Below, one piece after another: positions 35,896 through 45,858 of a stretch of DNA of 64,000 nucleotides. The stretch is taken from contig CALAPY010000060.1 in the NCBI GenBank assembly GCA_937891015.1, positions 1 to 64,000 on the forward strand. Reading direction: 5' to 3'. The position numbers and the translations under genes were made by a program. The notes beneath the pieces were generated by a model. The model searched no databases. It had not been told where the DNA came from and worked only from the letters and a program-made list of their open reading frames with translations. The stretch comes from UBA2108 sp002713215 (GTDB taxonomy: Bacteria; Bacteroidota; Bacteroidia; Flavobacteriales_G; Salibacteraceae). How positions within the stretch are numbered: the first letter of the stretch is position 1; each line of letters begins with the position of its first letter.

Positions 35896-38331
35896 ATGCT
35901 TCAGAGTATAAATTGGCGTTTGATCACTCTCTCAATTGCGATTGTATTGACTGGTCATTATGGATTTTCACAAACAGAAGACAAGTCCGTAACCGATACA
36001 TCCACGAGTCAAATAGAGGTGGTTGAGTTAACCAATTTGAGTAAGGAAACCAATCGGCTAAACGAAAAGATAAAAAGGGCAAACAACTACTTAAGCTCTT
36101 TGATAGAGCTTCAGAAAATTGACTTAACCACCATTCAATTAGAAAATAAGTTGGTCAGTCTCGATTCTCAAGCCACAGCTAAGTTGGTTGAGGATCCGAG
36201 CATTAGAACGCTTAGAGAACTGGAAGAGCTTCGTTTACAAATTGATAAAAAGGTTGTAAAACAAGAAGAAAAAATACAAGGAATATTTTCCAGTTTAGAA
36301 TCACACAAGATGCTTTTGGATGAAGAAAATGAAAAGTGGAAGCGTACCATAAAAACACTGGTTGATCCTGCGAATAAAGAAGTGATTGAAAAAACACTTG
36401 CGGTAAATATTGAAAATATTGAAGCGGTGTTGGAACAAATATCTGATTCAACTACGGTTGCTTTTGAAATTAACAATCGGATTATTAGTTCCAAAAGTCA
36501 TTTGCTCGAAGTTGAAACTACCCTAAAGAAGTTTGAGGAAGATCAACTATCGGGCCTGTTTACGAGAGATCAACCGGCCATATGGAATGTTACCAAGTCT
36601 CCCAATGATACATTAAGCCTTAGGGAACAGGCGGCTCATTCTTGGGGGTCTATCTATACAGAAACAATTGAGTTCATAGGCAAAAACAGTAATGAGGCAA
36701 TATTTCATTTGATTTTGTTTGTATTGTTCTTAGCATTCTTCTATTACGTATCCATCAATTTTAGTTCATGGGAGGCCTTTCAAAAGGACACTATGAAGGC
36801 TACCATTCAGTTTATTAGTAGGCCTTTTTGGGCAGCAACCTTTGTTGGTATCCTGGTTTCCAATTGGATTTATAAAGGTATTCCAGTAACGGTCAAAGAG
36901 TTCAATACACTCCTTCTGCTGGTCCCTTTAATAATACTATTACCGCAAATTCTGTCAAAGAAATTCCACGTTACTATATTTCTACTGGCAATTACATTCT
37001 TCTTTGACCAGCTGAACACATTAATTGGAAATTTTGAGCTAACCAGAAGATGGATAGTGATGATTGAAGGAGTTATTGCCTTGGTTGGCTTTATTCATTT
37101 GTATCGGAATGTAAGTTCAAACCTGAAAATGTATTACAAGCAGCAACCGTTATTTACTTCATTTTTTCCATTGGCAATTATTGCCATACTTCTTCTTATC
37201 GCGGCTATTGTTGGAAACATAAGGGGTAATACTGCATTTGCTTTTTATGTGGTTAGGGGAGTTGTTTCATGTTCTGTAGCCATGTTCTTGTTTTTTGCTT
37301 TGGTCTCGATGGGACAAGGCCTATTAACGCTTTTGTTTCATGGAAAGATCATGCAAAAGTCAAACATCATTTTCAGGTATAAAGAGTCCTTAACTAAGTA
37401 TAGCCTGCTTATTCTAAAAGGGGTACTAACCTTAGTCTGGACCAAAATTGTATTGATCCAATTTGGATTATATTCTACGCTGGACGAATACCAGGCTATT
37501 ATTAATGACCTTTCCTGGAAATTTGGTAGCGTCACTTTTACTCTGGGTCACTTGTGGGATGCTATTCTGGTGCTTATTGCGGCCTGGTTTATTGGCCTGT
37601 CTTTAAAGGTTCTTCTTGAGGATGAAATATTACCACGTTTCAGCATGAAACGAGGGCTTCCGGTAGCAATTGGAGTGTCTACCAGGTACTTTGTCCTGAC
37701 CATGGGTTTTTTCCTGGCCGTGGCTTCTCTTGGAATCGATTTAAACAAGCTCAGCTTTATTGCCGGTGCTTTGTCGGTTGGTATTGGTTTTGGCTTGCAA
37801 AATATTGTAGGAAACTTTATTAGTGGGCTTATCCTTCTTTTTGAGCGTCCCATTGTTGCCGGTGACATCATTGTTATGGGTGAATTGGATGGAGTGGTAT
37901 TGGAAATTGGATTGCGAGCAAGTAAAGTCAAAACCTGGGATGGAGCTGAGGTAATTGTACCAAATGGTGACCTTATTACAAAGCAAGTAACTAATCTTAC
38001 TTTAACCGATAAGAATAGAAGACGTGAGATTATACTAGAGACTGAAAAGGACGCAGACCCCAGAGATATAATTATGGCAATTCACAGCGCAATTATTTTA
38101 AACCAGGAAGTGTTGAGCGACCCAACTCCTCAAGTACTTTTCAAGGGACAGTTTCAAAATTATTATCGTTTTAGAATTTTGTACTGGGTTACAGGTAATA
38201 TATTGGTTGTCGGTTCAGAAATATCGCTTAGAATAAATGAGACGCTAAATGATATGAATGTTAGAATTGCTATTCCTGAGAGTAGAGTTAACCTAAGCGA
38301 TAGCGAGGTCAAACCGACTACCGGGAAGTGA
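35896..38331 (+). CDS. MscS-family mechanosensitive channel, large periplasmic-domain type
   Basis: ATG 35896 (MLQSINWRLITLSIAIVLTG) gives a signal-like start; the frame could also begin at TTG 35890. The 811-residue protein has a coiled-coil periplasmic domain (about 30-230), then about eight added helices, and a C-terminal MscS core. The pore helix is seen in SFIAGALSVGIGFGLQNIVGNF (about 620-645), followed by SGLILLFERPIVAGDIIVMG and the cytosolic beta domain with VIVPNGDLI. The layout resembles MscK/MscM-like channels that open in hypo-osmotic shock. Its 3' end overlaps the convergent dprA gene by 39 bp. Confidence 0.92.
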   Translation: MLQSINWRLITLSIAIVLTGHYGFSQTEDKSVTDTSTSQIEVVELTNLSKETNRLNEKIKRANNYLSSLIELQKIDLTTIQLENKLVSLDSQATAKLVEDPSIRTLRELEELRLQIDKKVVKQEEKIQGIFSSLESHKMLLDEENEKWKRTIKTLVDPANKEVIEKTLAVNIENIEAVLEQISDSTTVAFEINNRIISSKSHLLEVETTLKKFEEDQLSGLFTRDQPAIWNVTKSPNDTLSLREQAAHSWGSIYTETIEFIGKNSNEAIFHLILFVLFLAFFYYVSINFSSWEAFQKDTMKATIQFISRPFWAATFVGILVSNWIYKGIPVTVKEFNTLLLLVPLIILLPQILSKKFHVTIFLLAITFFFDQLNTLIGNFELTRRWIVMIEGVIALVGFIHLYRNVSSNLKMYYKQQPLFTSFFPLAIIAILLLIAAIVGNIRGNTAFAFYVVRGVVSCSVAMFLFFALVSMGQGLLTLLFHGKIMQKSNIIFRYKESLTKYSLLILKGVLTLVWTKIVLIQFGLYSTLDEYQAIINDLSWKFGSVTFTLGHLWDAILVLIAAWFIGLSLKVLLEDEILPRFSMKRGLPVAIGVSTRYFVLTMGFFLAVASLGIDLNKLSFIAGALSVGIGFGLQNIVGNFISGLILLFERPIVAGDIIVMGELDGVVLEIGLRASKVKTWDGAEVIVPNGDLITKQVTNLTLTDKNRRREIILETEKDADPRDIIMAIHSAIILNQEVLSDPTPQVLFKGQFQNYYRFRILYWVTGNILVVGSEISLRINETLNDMNVRIAIPESRVNLSDSEVKPTTGK

Positions 38332-39399
38332 TTTAACTATCCCATTTAGTTCTAGGTTGAGAAGTGATATTGAGACCTCGCTAACTGGTGTAGATATAAT
38401 TCCGCTTAACTCGTCTTTCCTGATTTTTGGGTATGTCCTAAGCATGGATACAATGTTTTCTTCTAGCGGGCTTAAGTTAAGTGACAGTGCCAATTGTTGT
38501 TTGGCATTTGATAGACTTTGTGAATCATTTACCCAGCCCATGGCATGCACGAATTGTTCAGGGCCAGGATACAATGCCGCGCCATTTTCAAAAATGAGAT
38601 TGTTGCAACCAATCGAATAGGGGTCCGTAGTTTTCCCAGGGACTGCAAACACATCGCGATTATATTCTTGTCCTAACCGGGCCGTTATTAGAGCGCCTCC
38701 TCTTTCTTGTGATTCAACAACCAAAATAACATCAGCTAAGCCGGCAACCAGCCTATTTCGTTTGGGAAAGTTTTCCTTATCGGGCCTTCCGCCAGATGTA
38801 AATTCTGTAAGTAGCCCGCCATTATTTACCATTTCTCTTACGTATTTCTCGTGTTCCCTAGGATACACTTGATCCAGGCCATGAGCAACTACGCCAATGT
38901 TAGGAACCTCATTTCTTAGAGCTGCTGCATGAGCATAGATATCAATACCATAGGCTAACCCAGAAACCATTGTAATAGGAAAAGGTTTTAAATAATCCAA
39001 TAACTCATTGCAAACTTCTCGACCATAAGGAGTCGCTTTTCTTGTCCCAACAATACTTATTACATAATTGGCATCGAAGTTATAATTACCCGTTTTAAAA
39101 AGAATGAGTGGATGATCCGGACAATGTAGTAATCTCTTGGGAAATGCCGCATCTTGGTAGTAGAGAACATCAAGTTTATTTTCACCAATAAACCTTAGTT
39201 CTTTCTCTACAAGATCAAAAACATTGTGCTTAACAATCGCGTTGATTACAGATTCCCCTACCTCCGGAATTTTTAATAGTCGGCTTTTCTTTTCAGTGAA
39301 AACAGCTTCGGCATTGCCGCAATATCGGATCAAATTTTTAGCCTTTATCGGTCCAATTCCAGGGACCATGGTTAAGGCTATTTCATAATAGTAATTCAA
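38293..39399 (-). CDS. dprA: DNA-protecting protein DprA
   Basis: This 368-residue protein (TTG start in the frame) has a helix-hairpin-helix start (LTMVPGIGPIKAKNLIRYCG), then the Rossmann core with VGTRKATPYGREVC, TMVSGLAYGIDIYAHAAAL, AHGLDQVYPREHEKY and FPKRNRLVAGLADVILVVES, and a C-terminal winged-helix DML1-like part. DprA loads RecA on incoming single-stranded DNA in natural transformation. Other competence genes are not visible here. The gene overlaps the 3' end of the MscS gene on the opposite strand. Confidence 0.95.
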   Translation of the reverse strand: MNYYYEIALTMVPGIGPIKAKNLIRYCGNAEAVFTEKKSRLLKIPEVGESVINAIVKHNVFDLVEKELRFIGENKLDVLYYQDAAFPKRLLHCPDHPLILFKTGNYNFDANYVISIVGTRKATPYGREVCNELLDYLKPFPITMVSGLAYGIDIYAHAAALRNEVPNIGVVAHGLDQVYPREHEKYVREMVNNGGLLTEFTSGGRPDKENFPKRNRLVAGLADVILVVESQERGGALITARLGQEYNRDVFAVPGKTTDPYSIGCNNLIFENGAALYPGPEQFVHAMGWVNDSQSLSNAKQQLALSLNLSPLEENIVSMLRTYPKIRKDELSGIISTPVSEVSISLLNLELNGIVKSLPGSRFDLAIA

Positions 39400-39431
39400 T
39401 TGAGTTGGTATGTTTGTTGGTTATCATTTAT

Positions 39432-39872
39432 TTATTCCTTAAATCCAAGAATGATACTGACGCACCCGCTGGGTGGCATATCTGAGACGCTCTCCGCATT
39501 TTCTGGAATAACAACGTCTATATGTAAGTCTTGTGTTGAATTAACTTTAAAATCCCAGTGATTTTTATTTTTTCCTTCACTGGAATATAGGATTTCACCA
39601 TCATTGTCTTTCACTCTAAAAAATGCACCATCTCCAAGTACAGGGTGAGTACAAACCATTAGTCTATATTCCAGTAAAGAATAGAAAGTCATATTAAGTG
39701 CAGCCGAATCGCCTTCATATAGTGTAGTCGAATTAATTTGTCCATTATTGGTGTACGGAGACAATGCTGGTAAGCAGTTTTTTTGAGTGAACCTTTTGCA
39801 CTGTGCTTCGGCCTGATTTCCAATAAATACCAAGGCAAGAATTAAGATGATTATTGAGAATTTCACTTTCAT
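39432..39872 (-). CDS. secreted hypothetical protein
   Basis: ATG 39872 (MKVKFSIIILILALVFIGNQ) starts a signal peptide; a frame start six codons earlier overlaps the preceding lipoprotein gene. The mature protein of about 125 residues holds four cysteines (two near CKRFTQKNC, one in MVCTHPVLG, one in SGCVSII) and beta strands such as GAFFRVKDNDGEILYSS. I recognise no family. It follows the lipoprotein gene by about ten bases and probably shares its transcript. Confidence 0.65.
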   Translation of the reverse strand: MKVKFSIIILILALVFIGNQAEAQCKRFTQKNCLPALSPYTNNGQINSTTLYEGDSAALNMTFYSLLEYRLMVCTHPVLGDGAFFRVKDNDGEILYSSEGKNKNHWDFKVNSTQDLHIDVVIPENAESVSDMPPSGCVSIILGFKE

Positions 39873-39882
39873 AGCTTGCGGT

Positions 39883-40791
39883 TTAAACATATTTATTTCG
39901 AATATCTTTAGTTTGATCTATAATATCTTGCAACAGAGTTCCTTTGAACTTGTAAACTTTCTTTTTACCCACAACAGCAACTCCATTTTCATCAGTGGAA
40001 GCTTCGACACGTACCTTTTCGACTTCGATTTTGTCAAACAGTTTTTCCAGTTTTTCTAGGTCTTTAATAATGTCCAGCAGGTTTTTATCATCTCTAAAGG
40101 AAGACAAAAACTTAATCAGTTGTTTTAAAGTAGCACCTTGTTCTGCAATTCTCTCCGTAACCGGATCATCCATGTTCTGAGGGTTAATTAAATGGGTTGC
40201 AATGTATAAGCCTTCAATCCAGCCACCCGCAGCAATTAATCCGGCAACACTTTCTCGGTCATCTTCTTTAAGCTCATTATTTGCCCTCCAATAAGATTCT
40301 GTTAAATACTTCAATACTGAATCTTCGTTCGAAATGTTCTCATCAACTTTTTCTATAAACTCCTTAGTAAAAACCTCGCTCAGAGATAATTCGTTTGCCA
40401 ATTCACTCATCGCCGCAAAGTAATCCATGCACGCTTGTTGTTGTTTAAATACGTTAGCATAACTTAAATCCGCTACATAAATTCCCATAACAATTGCCCT
40501 GCCTTTTGAAGTCTCGTGTTTATCCAAATTTTCGACAGGGTTCAAATATTTGCTGTCATAAATGGCGCCAGACTTCTTCAATACCTTAGCCGTTTCCATG
40601 GGTGACGGAAGGGAAAAGAGCACAATTTTAGCCCGCTGATATTGAACCTTATCGCTTCTGCTAATGTTTAATTCATCAGGCAAACTTTCTTCAATCGAAT
40701 CTTGTGTTTTTTCCGGTGCTTCACTATCGCAAGACCATATTGCCAACACGCTAATCGCAAGGGTAATAATTGTAATAAATCGATATGTCAT
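39883..40791 (-). CDS. lipoprotein of unknown function
   Basis: This 302-residue protein has an SPII signal ending AIWSC (lipid Cys at about 21). The mature part is mainly helical and acidic, with YLNPVENLDKHETSKGRAIV, GIYVADLSYANVFKQQQACM, and a late pair of beta segments VEASTDENGVAVVGKKKVYK. The arrangement suggests an all-alpha solenoid with a terminal beta hairpin. I do not recognise the family, but lipoproteins of similar sequence pattern are common in marine Bacteroidota. A TACATTTG element at 40825-40818 could be its -7 box. Confidence 0.65.
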   Translation of the reverse strand: MTYRFITIITLAISVLAIWSCDSEAPEKTQDSIEESLPDELNISRSDKVQYQRAKIVLFSLPSPMETAKVLKKSGAIYDSKYLNPVENLDKHETSKGRAIVMGIYVADLSYANVFKQQQACMDYFAAMSELANELSLSEVFTKEFIEKVDENISNEDSVLKYLTESYWRANNELKEDDRESVAGLIAAGGWIEGLYIATHLINPQNMDDPVTERIAEQGATLKQLIKFLSSFRDDKNLLDIIKDLEKLEKLFDKIEVEKVRVEASTDENGVAVVGKKKVYKFKGTLLQDIIDQTKDIRNKYV

Positions 40792-40909
40792 TTGAGATGC
40801 GGATTTTTAGACTCTGACAAATGTAACAATATTTTATAGCGGGGATTTATCTTGAATTTCATCAAATCAAAATTGATTCAGGCACAAATTGAAAATCTAT
40901 TTTTGGCGT

Positions 40910-41689
40910 ATGGTATTTTCAGACACGCACTGCCACATTTATACAGAACAATTCGATCAAGATAGACCGGAAATTATGTCTCGTGCAATTGATATGAATG
41001 TTCGACGATTTTTTCTTCCCAACATCGATTCCTCGTATATTCAAAGGTTGCAGCAAGCTGTTCAGGAATTCCCACAATACACCTATCCAATGATGGGATT
41101 GCACCCTTGCAGCGTCAATCAAGATTATGAGAAAGAACTGGAAATTATTGAAAATCAACTATTCACAAATGAATCTGGCAACTATATTGGAGTAGGTGAA
41201 ATAGGGCTGGATCTATACTGGGACAAAACCTTCCTGAAAGAGCAGATTGATGCATTTAAAATTCAGGTAGGTTGGGCTATTAAATTGGACTTACCGATTG
41301 TGATTCATGTTCGTGATGCTTTTGATGAAATCTTTGATGCAATGGATGCCATATATCAGCCTGAACTAAAAGGTATATTTCATTGCTTTACTGGAGATAA
41401 GTCGCAGGCTGAAAAGATTTTGGAATACGAGAATTTTAAGCTTGGAATAGGCGGTGTACTTACTTTTAAAAACAGCGGACTTGATGAAGTTGTGAGTCCA
41501 GTCCCGTTAGACAGAATAGTACTTGAAACAGATAGTCCTTATCTTGCACCCCATCCTAACCGCGGTAAGCGTAACGAGCCATCCTATTTAATGTTTGTGG
41601 CCGAAAAACTTGCTAAAATAAAAGGTGTATCACTCGAAAAATTGTCAGAAATAACTGAACAAAACACAAATGAAGTATTTGGTTTGTAA
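40910..41689 (+). CDS. TatD-family metal-dependent hydrolase (DNase)
   Basis: ATG 40910 (MVFSDTHCHIYTEQFDQDRP) is chosen; the open frame continues upstream to a TTG. The 259-residue TIM-barrel protein shows the metal ligands His-x-His in DTHCHIY, Glu in GVGEIGLDLYWD, His in LPIVIHVRDA, His in GIFHCFTGD, and Asp in VLETDSPYLAPHP. TatD proteins are 3'-5' exonucleases linked to DNA repair and apoptosis-like degradation. The next gene (asparaginase) follows after 35 bp. Confidence 0.95.
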   Translation: MVFSDTHCHIYTEQFDQDRPEIMSRAIDMNVRRFFLPNIDSSYIQRLQQAVQEFPQYTYPMMGLHPCSVNQDYEKELEIIENQLFTNESGNYIGVGEIGLDLYWDKTFLKEQIDAFKIQVGWAIKLDLPIVIHVRDAFDEIFDAMDAIYQPELKGIFHCFTGDKSQAEKILEYENFKLGIGGVLTFKNSGLDEVVSPVPLDRIVLETDSPYLAPHPNRGKRNEPSYLMFVAEKLAKIKGVSLEKLSEITEQNTNEVFGL

Positions 41690-41724
41690 AATTAAATTTA
41701 CATTTCGGCATTCAAACTGAAACA

Positions 41725-42753
41725 GTGAAAGGTAGTTCGGCCATATTGCTAATATATACAGGTGGAACCATTGGTATGGTTATGGATCCAAAGACGGGCA
41801 AACTAAAACCATTTTCACTTGACAATTTGCTTAAAACGATACCAGAATTACAGAAGATTGACTTTAGCATACATTCAACATCTTTTAAAAACCCAATTGA
41901 TTCAAGTAACGCAACACCAGAGCTCTGGCAGGAACTCTGTGATATTATTTCAGAAAACTACCGTGACTATCATGGGTTTGTCATTCTTCATGGAACCGAT
42001 ACTATGGCATATTCTGCATCGGCACTTAGTTTTATGCTGTCAGGTTTAAACAAACCGGTAATTTTCACCGGTTCTCAACTTCCAATTGGTATGGTGCGTA
42101 CTGACGGAAAAGAGAACCTTCTCGCAGCCTTGGAAATTGCATCAGAAAGAGACGCAAACGGAAACCCCAGGGTTCCTGAAGTCGGGATATATTTTGATTC
42201 ATTTCTGTTTAGGGGAAACCGTTCTCATAAGAGTAGTACTCAAAATTTTAATGCCTTCTCTTCACCTAATTTTCCTCCCTTGGCCGAGGCAGGTGTTGAC
42301 ATAATTTATAGTGATCGTCGGATTCTACCTAAGGAGGACAAGAAATTTAAAATTTACCGGGAGGTGGAGCAGAACATATTGGTGGTTACCCTCTTTCCAG
42401 GGCTATCTAACAACCTGTTGCAGAATGCCATGAACTCAAAGAATTTAAAAGGAGTAATTCTGAGAACCTTTGGTGCTGGTAATGCTCCAACCAATTCTGA
42501 GTTTTTGTCCGTATTAGAAAAACTGGTTAACAGAGGGGTTGCTGTTATGAATGTTACCCAGTGTGCACATGGAAAAGTCGATCAGCTTAAGTATGAAACA
42601 GGATCAAGCTTGCAGAATGTTGGAGTAATAGGTGGAGCCGATATTACTCTTGAAGCAGCAATAACCAAAATGATGGTTTCCTTGGGAAATTTTGAACCGG
42701 AGCAGGTATTTTCAAACCTAAATAAATCGTTACGTGGAGAACTTACAGAGTAA
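41725..42753 (+). CDS. ansA: type I L-asparaginase
   Basis: This enzyme hydrolyses asparagine to aspartate and ammonia. The 342-residue protein begins at a GTG and has no signal peptide, in line with the cytosolic type I enzyme. The first catalytic motif is YTGGTIGM with Thr12/Thr15, the second is HGTDTMAYSASAL with Thr91 and Asp92, and the lysine of the triad lies in RTDGKENLLAAL. GADITLEAAITKM near the C-terminus is family-typical. The gene overlaps the next one by 20 bp. Confidence 0.95.
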   Translation: MKGSSAILLIYTGGTIGMVMDPKTGKLKPFSLDNLLKTIPELQKIDFSIHSTSFKNPIDSSNATPELWQELCDIISENYRDYHGFVILHGTDTMAYSASALSFMLSGLNKPVIFTGSQLPIGMVRTDGKENLLAALEIASERDANGNPRVPEVGIYFDSFLFRGNRSHKSSTQNFNAFSSPNFPPLAEAGVDIIYSDRRILPKEDKKFKIYREVEQNILVVTLFPGLSNNLLQNAMNSKNLKGVILRTFGAGNAPTNSEFLSVLEKLVNRGVAVMNVTQCAHGKVDQLKYETGSSLQNVGVIGGADITLEAAITKMMVSLGNFEPEQVFSNLNKSLRGELTE

Positions 42754-44707
42754 CGACAAAACCTCTGGGGTAAACTGGAACCCAATTGCTGCTATTTTTC
42801 TTATCAGTTTTGGCCTCTATACGAATACATTGAATTTTGAATTTGTACTGGACGATAAAATTGTGGTAACCAACAATGAATTTACGAAAAGGGGATTCGA
42901 TGGGATAGCCGACATATTTACTCACGACAGTATGACTGGCTTTTTTGGCCAGGATAAGAATTTGGTTGCTGGCGGTCGTTATAGACCTTTATCGATGGCA
43001 ACGCATGCCATCGAATGGCAACTTTTTGGAGATGAACCATTATTCTATCACTTTACAAATGTGGTGCTATATGCAATTTCCGGAATTTTGCTTTACCTCG
43101 TGTTATTGAATTTGTTTCCATTGACAAGCGTTTGGTACCTTTCAATTCCCTTTATAGCGGCGCTATTGTTCCAGGTAAATCCGTTGCACACAGAAGTAGT
43201 TGCAAACATTAAAAGCCGAGATGAAATCTTGAGTATTGTATTTGCTTTACTATCGTTTTATTACCTATTGAAGTATATCCGGAACAACCAAACCCGTCTG
43301 CTACCAATGGCAGGCGCCCTGTTTTTCTTTGGATTGCTCTCGAAGGAAAGTGCAATTGTATTTGTTGGTATAATTCCGTTGTTTATTTATGTTTTGAATA
43401 AGGAAATTACACTTTCCAGGCTGGCTGTTCCAGTTGGTGTGCTACTACTTTCAGGGTTTCTTTACGTTGCAATGAGGTATGCAGTTATAGGAGGGGTCAA
43501 AACTGAAATCGCCAGTGAGCTAATGAACAACCCATTTCTGGATGCAACTGCTACCGAACAATGGGCAACTGTATTTTATGTTTTGTTCATGTATCTTAAA
43601 TTGCTTTGGGTTCCTCATCCTTTGACGCATGATTACTATCCCAAGCAGATTGAGATTACCGGATTTTCAGATCCAATTGTAATTCTATCTCTGTTGTTGC
43701 ATGCAGGATTAGTGGTTTTGTTTTTATATGGGATTAAAAAGAGAAACTTCTATGGCTTAATTGCAGGCATATACTTGGGTGGGATTTTTCTGTACTCCAA
43801 TATGCTTTTTCCCATTGGTACCTTTATGAATGAACGCTTTCTGTACGTTCCATCTATTGGCATTGCTCTGGTTACAGCCTATTGGATATATAATTTCATT
43901 AAATCAAAACAACTTAGGATGACCCTTTTTACCGTGCTGATTGTAGGCTATTCGGTCAAAACCTTTTCAAGGAATTATGCATGGGAGAGTGATACAACTC
44001 TTGCTATTACCGACGTTGAATACAGTAGTAACAGTGCCAAGTGCAATATGTCTGCGGGATTAGCCTATATCGATTTGGCGGATGTTGAGAGAAAAGATCA
44101 TCAAAAGAAAAAGTACCTGAATCTGGCGATCAAGCACTTGAACAAATCATTAGAGATATACCCGACTTATAGCCCTCCAATACTACTCCTGGGCAATGCG
44201 TACACTAATCTAAAAAATTATGATAAGGCAATATCTTATTATGAGACCTGCCTAAAATCGAAGACTCAGATAAACTTTGCCCTGCAGAATTTGGAGTTCG
44301 TTGGTCAGGAAGCGACCAATGAAAATAAATTTGAGCTGGCCGAAAAGGTATATCTAATTTACCTCCAGTATAAGGCAGATCCAAAAATTGAGGAAAAGCT
44401 GGGAGAACTTTATGGTAAGAATATGGGGCAGCTGGAAAAGTCGATCCTTCATTTGAATAATGCCTACAACGCATTACCCAATGATCCAAACATCATTCAG
44501 AAATTGGGCGTTGCTTACGCTATTTCGGGAAGAGGGCATGAAGCCATTTCATTATTTAAGAAAGGTACGAAACTTGATGAGGGCAATGCTAACTTATGGT
44601 TAAACCTGGGATATGCGTATGCCGGTGTTGGAAATGATGAGGAATCAAAACGTTGCTTATTAAAAGCTTATGAACTTGATCCGAGTTTAAAACCGACGAA
44701 TAACTAA
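42734..44707 (+). CDS. TMTC-like GT-C membrane protein with C-terminal TPR repeats
   Basis: The GTG at 42734 lies inside ansA. The 657-residue protein has about ten membrane helices and then a TPR solenoid (from about 430) with repeats such as PPILLLGNAYTNLKNYDKAISYYE and NLWLNLGYAYAGVGNDEESKRCLLKAYELDP. Motifs resemble GT-C glycosyltransferases of the TMTC type: the acidic pair in FEFVLDDKIVVTNN (Asp40, Asp41), GGRYRPLSMATHAIEW, and HTEVVANIKSRDEI. Eukaryotic TMTC proteins are O-mannosyltransferases. Activity here is inferred. Confidence 0.75.
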   Translation: MENLQSNDKTSGVNWNPIAAIFLISFGLYTNTLNFEFVLDDKIVVTNNEFTKRGFDGIADIFTHDSMTGFFGQDKNLVAGGRYRPLSMATHAIEWQLFGDEPLFYHFTNVVLYAISGILLYLVLLNLFPLTSVWYLSIPFIAALLFQVNPLHTEVVANIKSRDEILSIVFALLSFYYLLKYIRNNQTRLLPMAGALFFFGLLSKESAIVFVGIIPLFIYVLNKEITLSRLAVPVGVLLLSGFLYVAMRYAVIGGVKTEIASELMNNPFLDATATEQWATVFYVLFMYLKLLWVPHPLTHDYYPKQIEITGFSDPIVILSLLLHAGLVVLFLYGIKKRNFYGLIAGIYLGGIFLYSNMLFPIGTFMNERFLYVPSIGIALVTAYWIYNFIKSKQLRMTLFTVLIVGYSVKTFSRNYAWESDTTLAITDVEYSSNSAKCNMSAGLAYIDLADVERKDHQKKKYLNLAIKHLNKSLEIYPTYSPPILLLGNAYTNLKNYDKAISYYETCLKSKTQINFALQNLEFVGQEATNENKFELAEKVYLIYLQYKADPKIEEKLGELYGKNMGQLEKSILHLNNAYNALPNDPNIIQKLGVAYAISGRGHEAISLFKKGTKLDEGNANLWLNLGYAYAGVGNDEESKRCLLKAYELDPSLKPTNN

Positions 44708-44747
44708 AGTAACAGTACCTTATCCTCAATTGAATAAATAATGGATA

Positions 44748-44774
44748 TTGTTATTATAAAAAAATTGTAATTTG
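44748..44774 (+). promoter_or_regulatory. predicted promoter of tRNA-Ser
   Basis: TTG (44748-44750), a 17-nt spacer and TAATTTG (44768-44774) resemble the Bacteroidota TTG...TAnnTTTG promoter, one base short in the -7 box. It lies 48 bp upstream of the mature tRNA start. Confidence 0.4.
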
Positions 44775-44821
44775 CGCCCGCTTTTAAACGCGAAGCTTTG
44801 GTTCTGTAAGAAAGTGTAATA

Positions 44822-44909
44822 GGAGAAGTGCAGGAGTGGCTGAACTGGCTCGCTTGGAAAGCGTGTAGATCTCAAAAGGGTCTCGGGGGTTCGAATCCCT
44901 CCTTCTCCG
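44822..44909 (+). tRNA. tRNA-Ser(GGA)
   Basis: The acceptor stem GGAGAAG (44822-44828) pairs with CTTCTCC (44902-44908), discriminator G44909. The anticodon loop TTGGAAA gives anticodon GGA, reading UCC and UCU serine codons. A long variable arm (about GATCTC...GGGTCTC) and T arm with GGTTCGAATCC complete a type II tRNA. No CCA is encoded. Confidence 0.95.
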
Positions 44910-44966
44910 CTGAAGAAAAAGGATAAAATAGATAATTAATATATAGTATAACAAACTCAATAAAAA

Positions 44967-45848
44967 ATGAATAAGTTGTTTTCAATTCTTGCCGTTTTCA
45001 CCATGTTGAATTTTGGCTTTGTTTCGAATTCCTTCGCTCAAGATGAAGAGGCTGCTCCTCAAGAAACTGAAGCGGTAGCAGAAGAAAGTGCAGATGGCGC
45101 AGAAGAAGCTGCGGCAGAAGAGCCAATGGCTGAAGAACCCGTTGCAGAAGAGACTGCTGCAGAAGAAGCTGCTCCCACTATGGAGGCAGGAGAAGATAAG
45201 GTTGCTGCTGATGCTGAGAGAAGTTTTCATCAAGTGGTAAAAGAGAAATTCATTGCAGGTGGTCCCGGCTTTATGTCATTTGTATTGATCTGTTTGATTT
45301 TGGGCCTTGCAATTTGTATTGAAAGAATCTTGTATTTAACAATGTCCACAAGTAACACAAAAAAGTTGCTTAATGATGTTGAAAGTGCATTACAAAGCGG
45401 AGGTGTTGATGCAGCCAAAGAAGTTTGTAGAAATACAAAAGGTCCTGTGGCGAGCATTTTCTATCAGGGATTAGATCGGTCGTCTGAAGGAATTGATATG
45501 GTTGAAAAATCAGTTGTTGCTTATGGTTCGGTTCAAATGGGATTGTTAGAGAAAAACTTGTCTTGGATTTCGTTGTTTATTGCATTGGCACCGATGCTTG
45601 GATTCTTTGGAACAGTAATCGGTATGATTGCGGCGTTTGATGCAATTGCTGCTGCAAATAACATTTCACCTGGAATTGTTGCAACTGGTATTGGGGTTGC
45701 TTTGATTACAACAGTATCCGGACTACTTGTTGCGATGGTGCTTCAAATCTTCTACAATTACATTGTTGCAAAAGTTGATTCAATTGTAAATGACATGGAA
45801 GATGCTTCAATTTCGCTGATTGACTTGCTAATCAAACACCAAAAATAG
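44967..45848 (+). CDS. exbB: ExbB/TolQ/MotA-type proton channel with acidic N-terminal extension
   Basis: This 293-residue protein starts with a signal-like helix (MNKLFSILAVFTMLNFGF, then NSFAQ) followed by a long Glu/Ala-rich stretch (about residues 25-80), which is periplasmic if the helix is cleaved. The channel core has three helices: MSFVLICLILGLAICIERIL, LSWISLFIALAPMLGFFGTVIGMI and GVALITTVSGLLVAMVLQIFYNYIV. TolQ/ExbB proteins form pentamers that pass protons to drive TonB- or TolA-type work. It heads a four-gene operon with two exbD genes. Confidence 0.93.
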   Translation: MNKLFSILAVFTMLNFGFVSNSFAQDEEAAPQETEAVAEESADGAEEAAAEEPMAEEPVAEETAAEEAAPTMEAGEDKVAADAERSFHQVVKEKFIAGGPGFMSFVLICLILGLAICIERILYLTMSTSNTKKLLNDVESALQSGGVDAAKEVCRNTKGPVASIFYQGLDRSSEGIDMVEKSVVAYGSVQMGLLEKNLSWISLFIALAPMLGFFGTVIGMIAAFDAIAAANNISPGIVATGIGVALITTVSGLLVAMVLQIFYNYIVAKVDSIVNDMEDASISLIDLLIKHQK

Positions 45849-45858
45849 GAGGTTGAAG

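Noticed and set aside
38293..38331. 39-bp convergent overlap of the MscS-channel and dprA genes as a sign of antisense control.
   Set aside because: Both reading frames are well supported to their stops, and short tail-to-tail overlaps are common in compact genomes; nothing else points to regulation.
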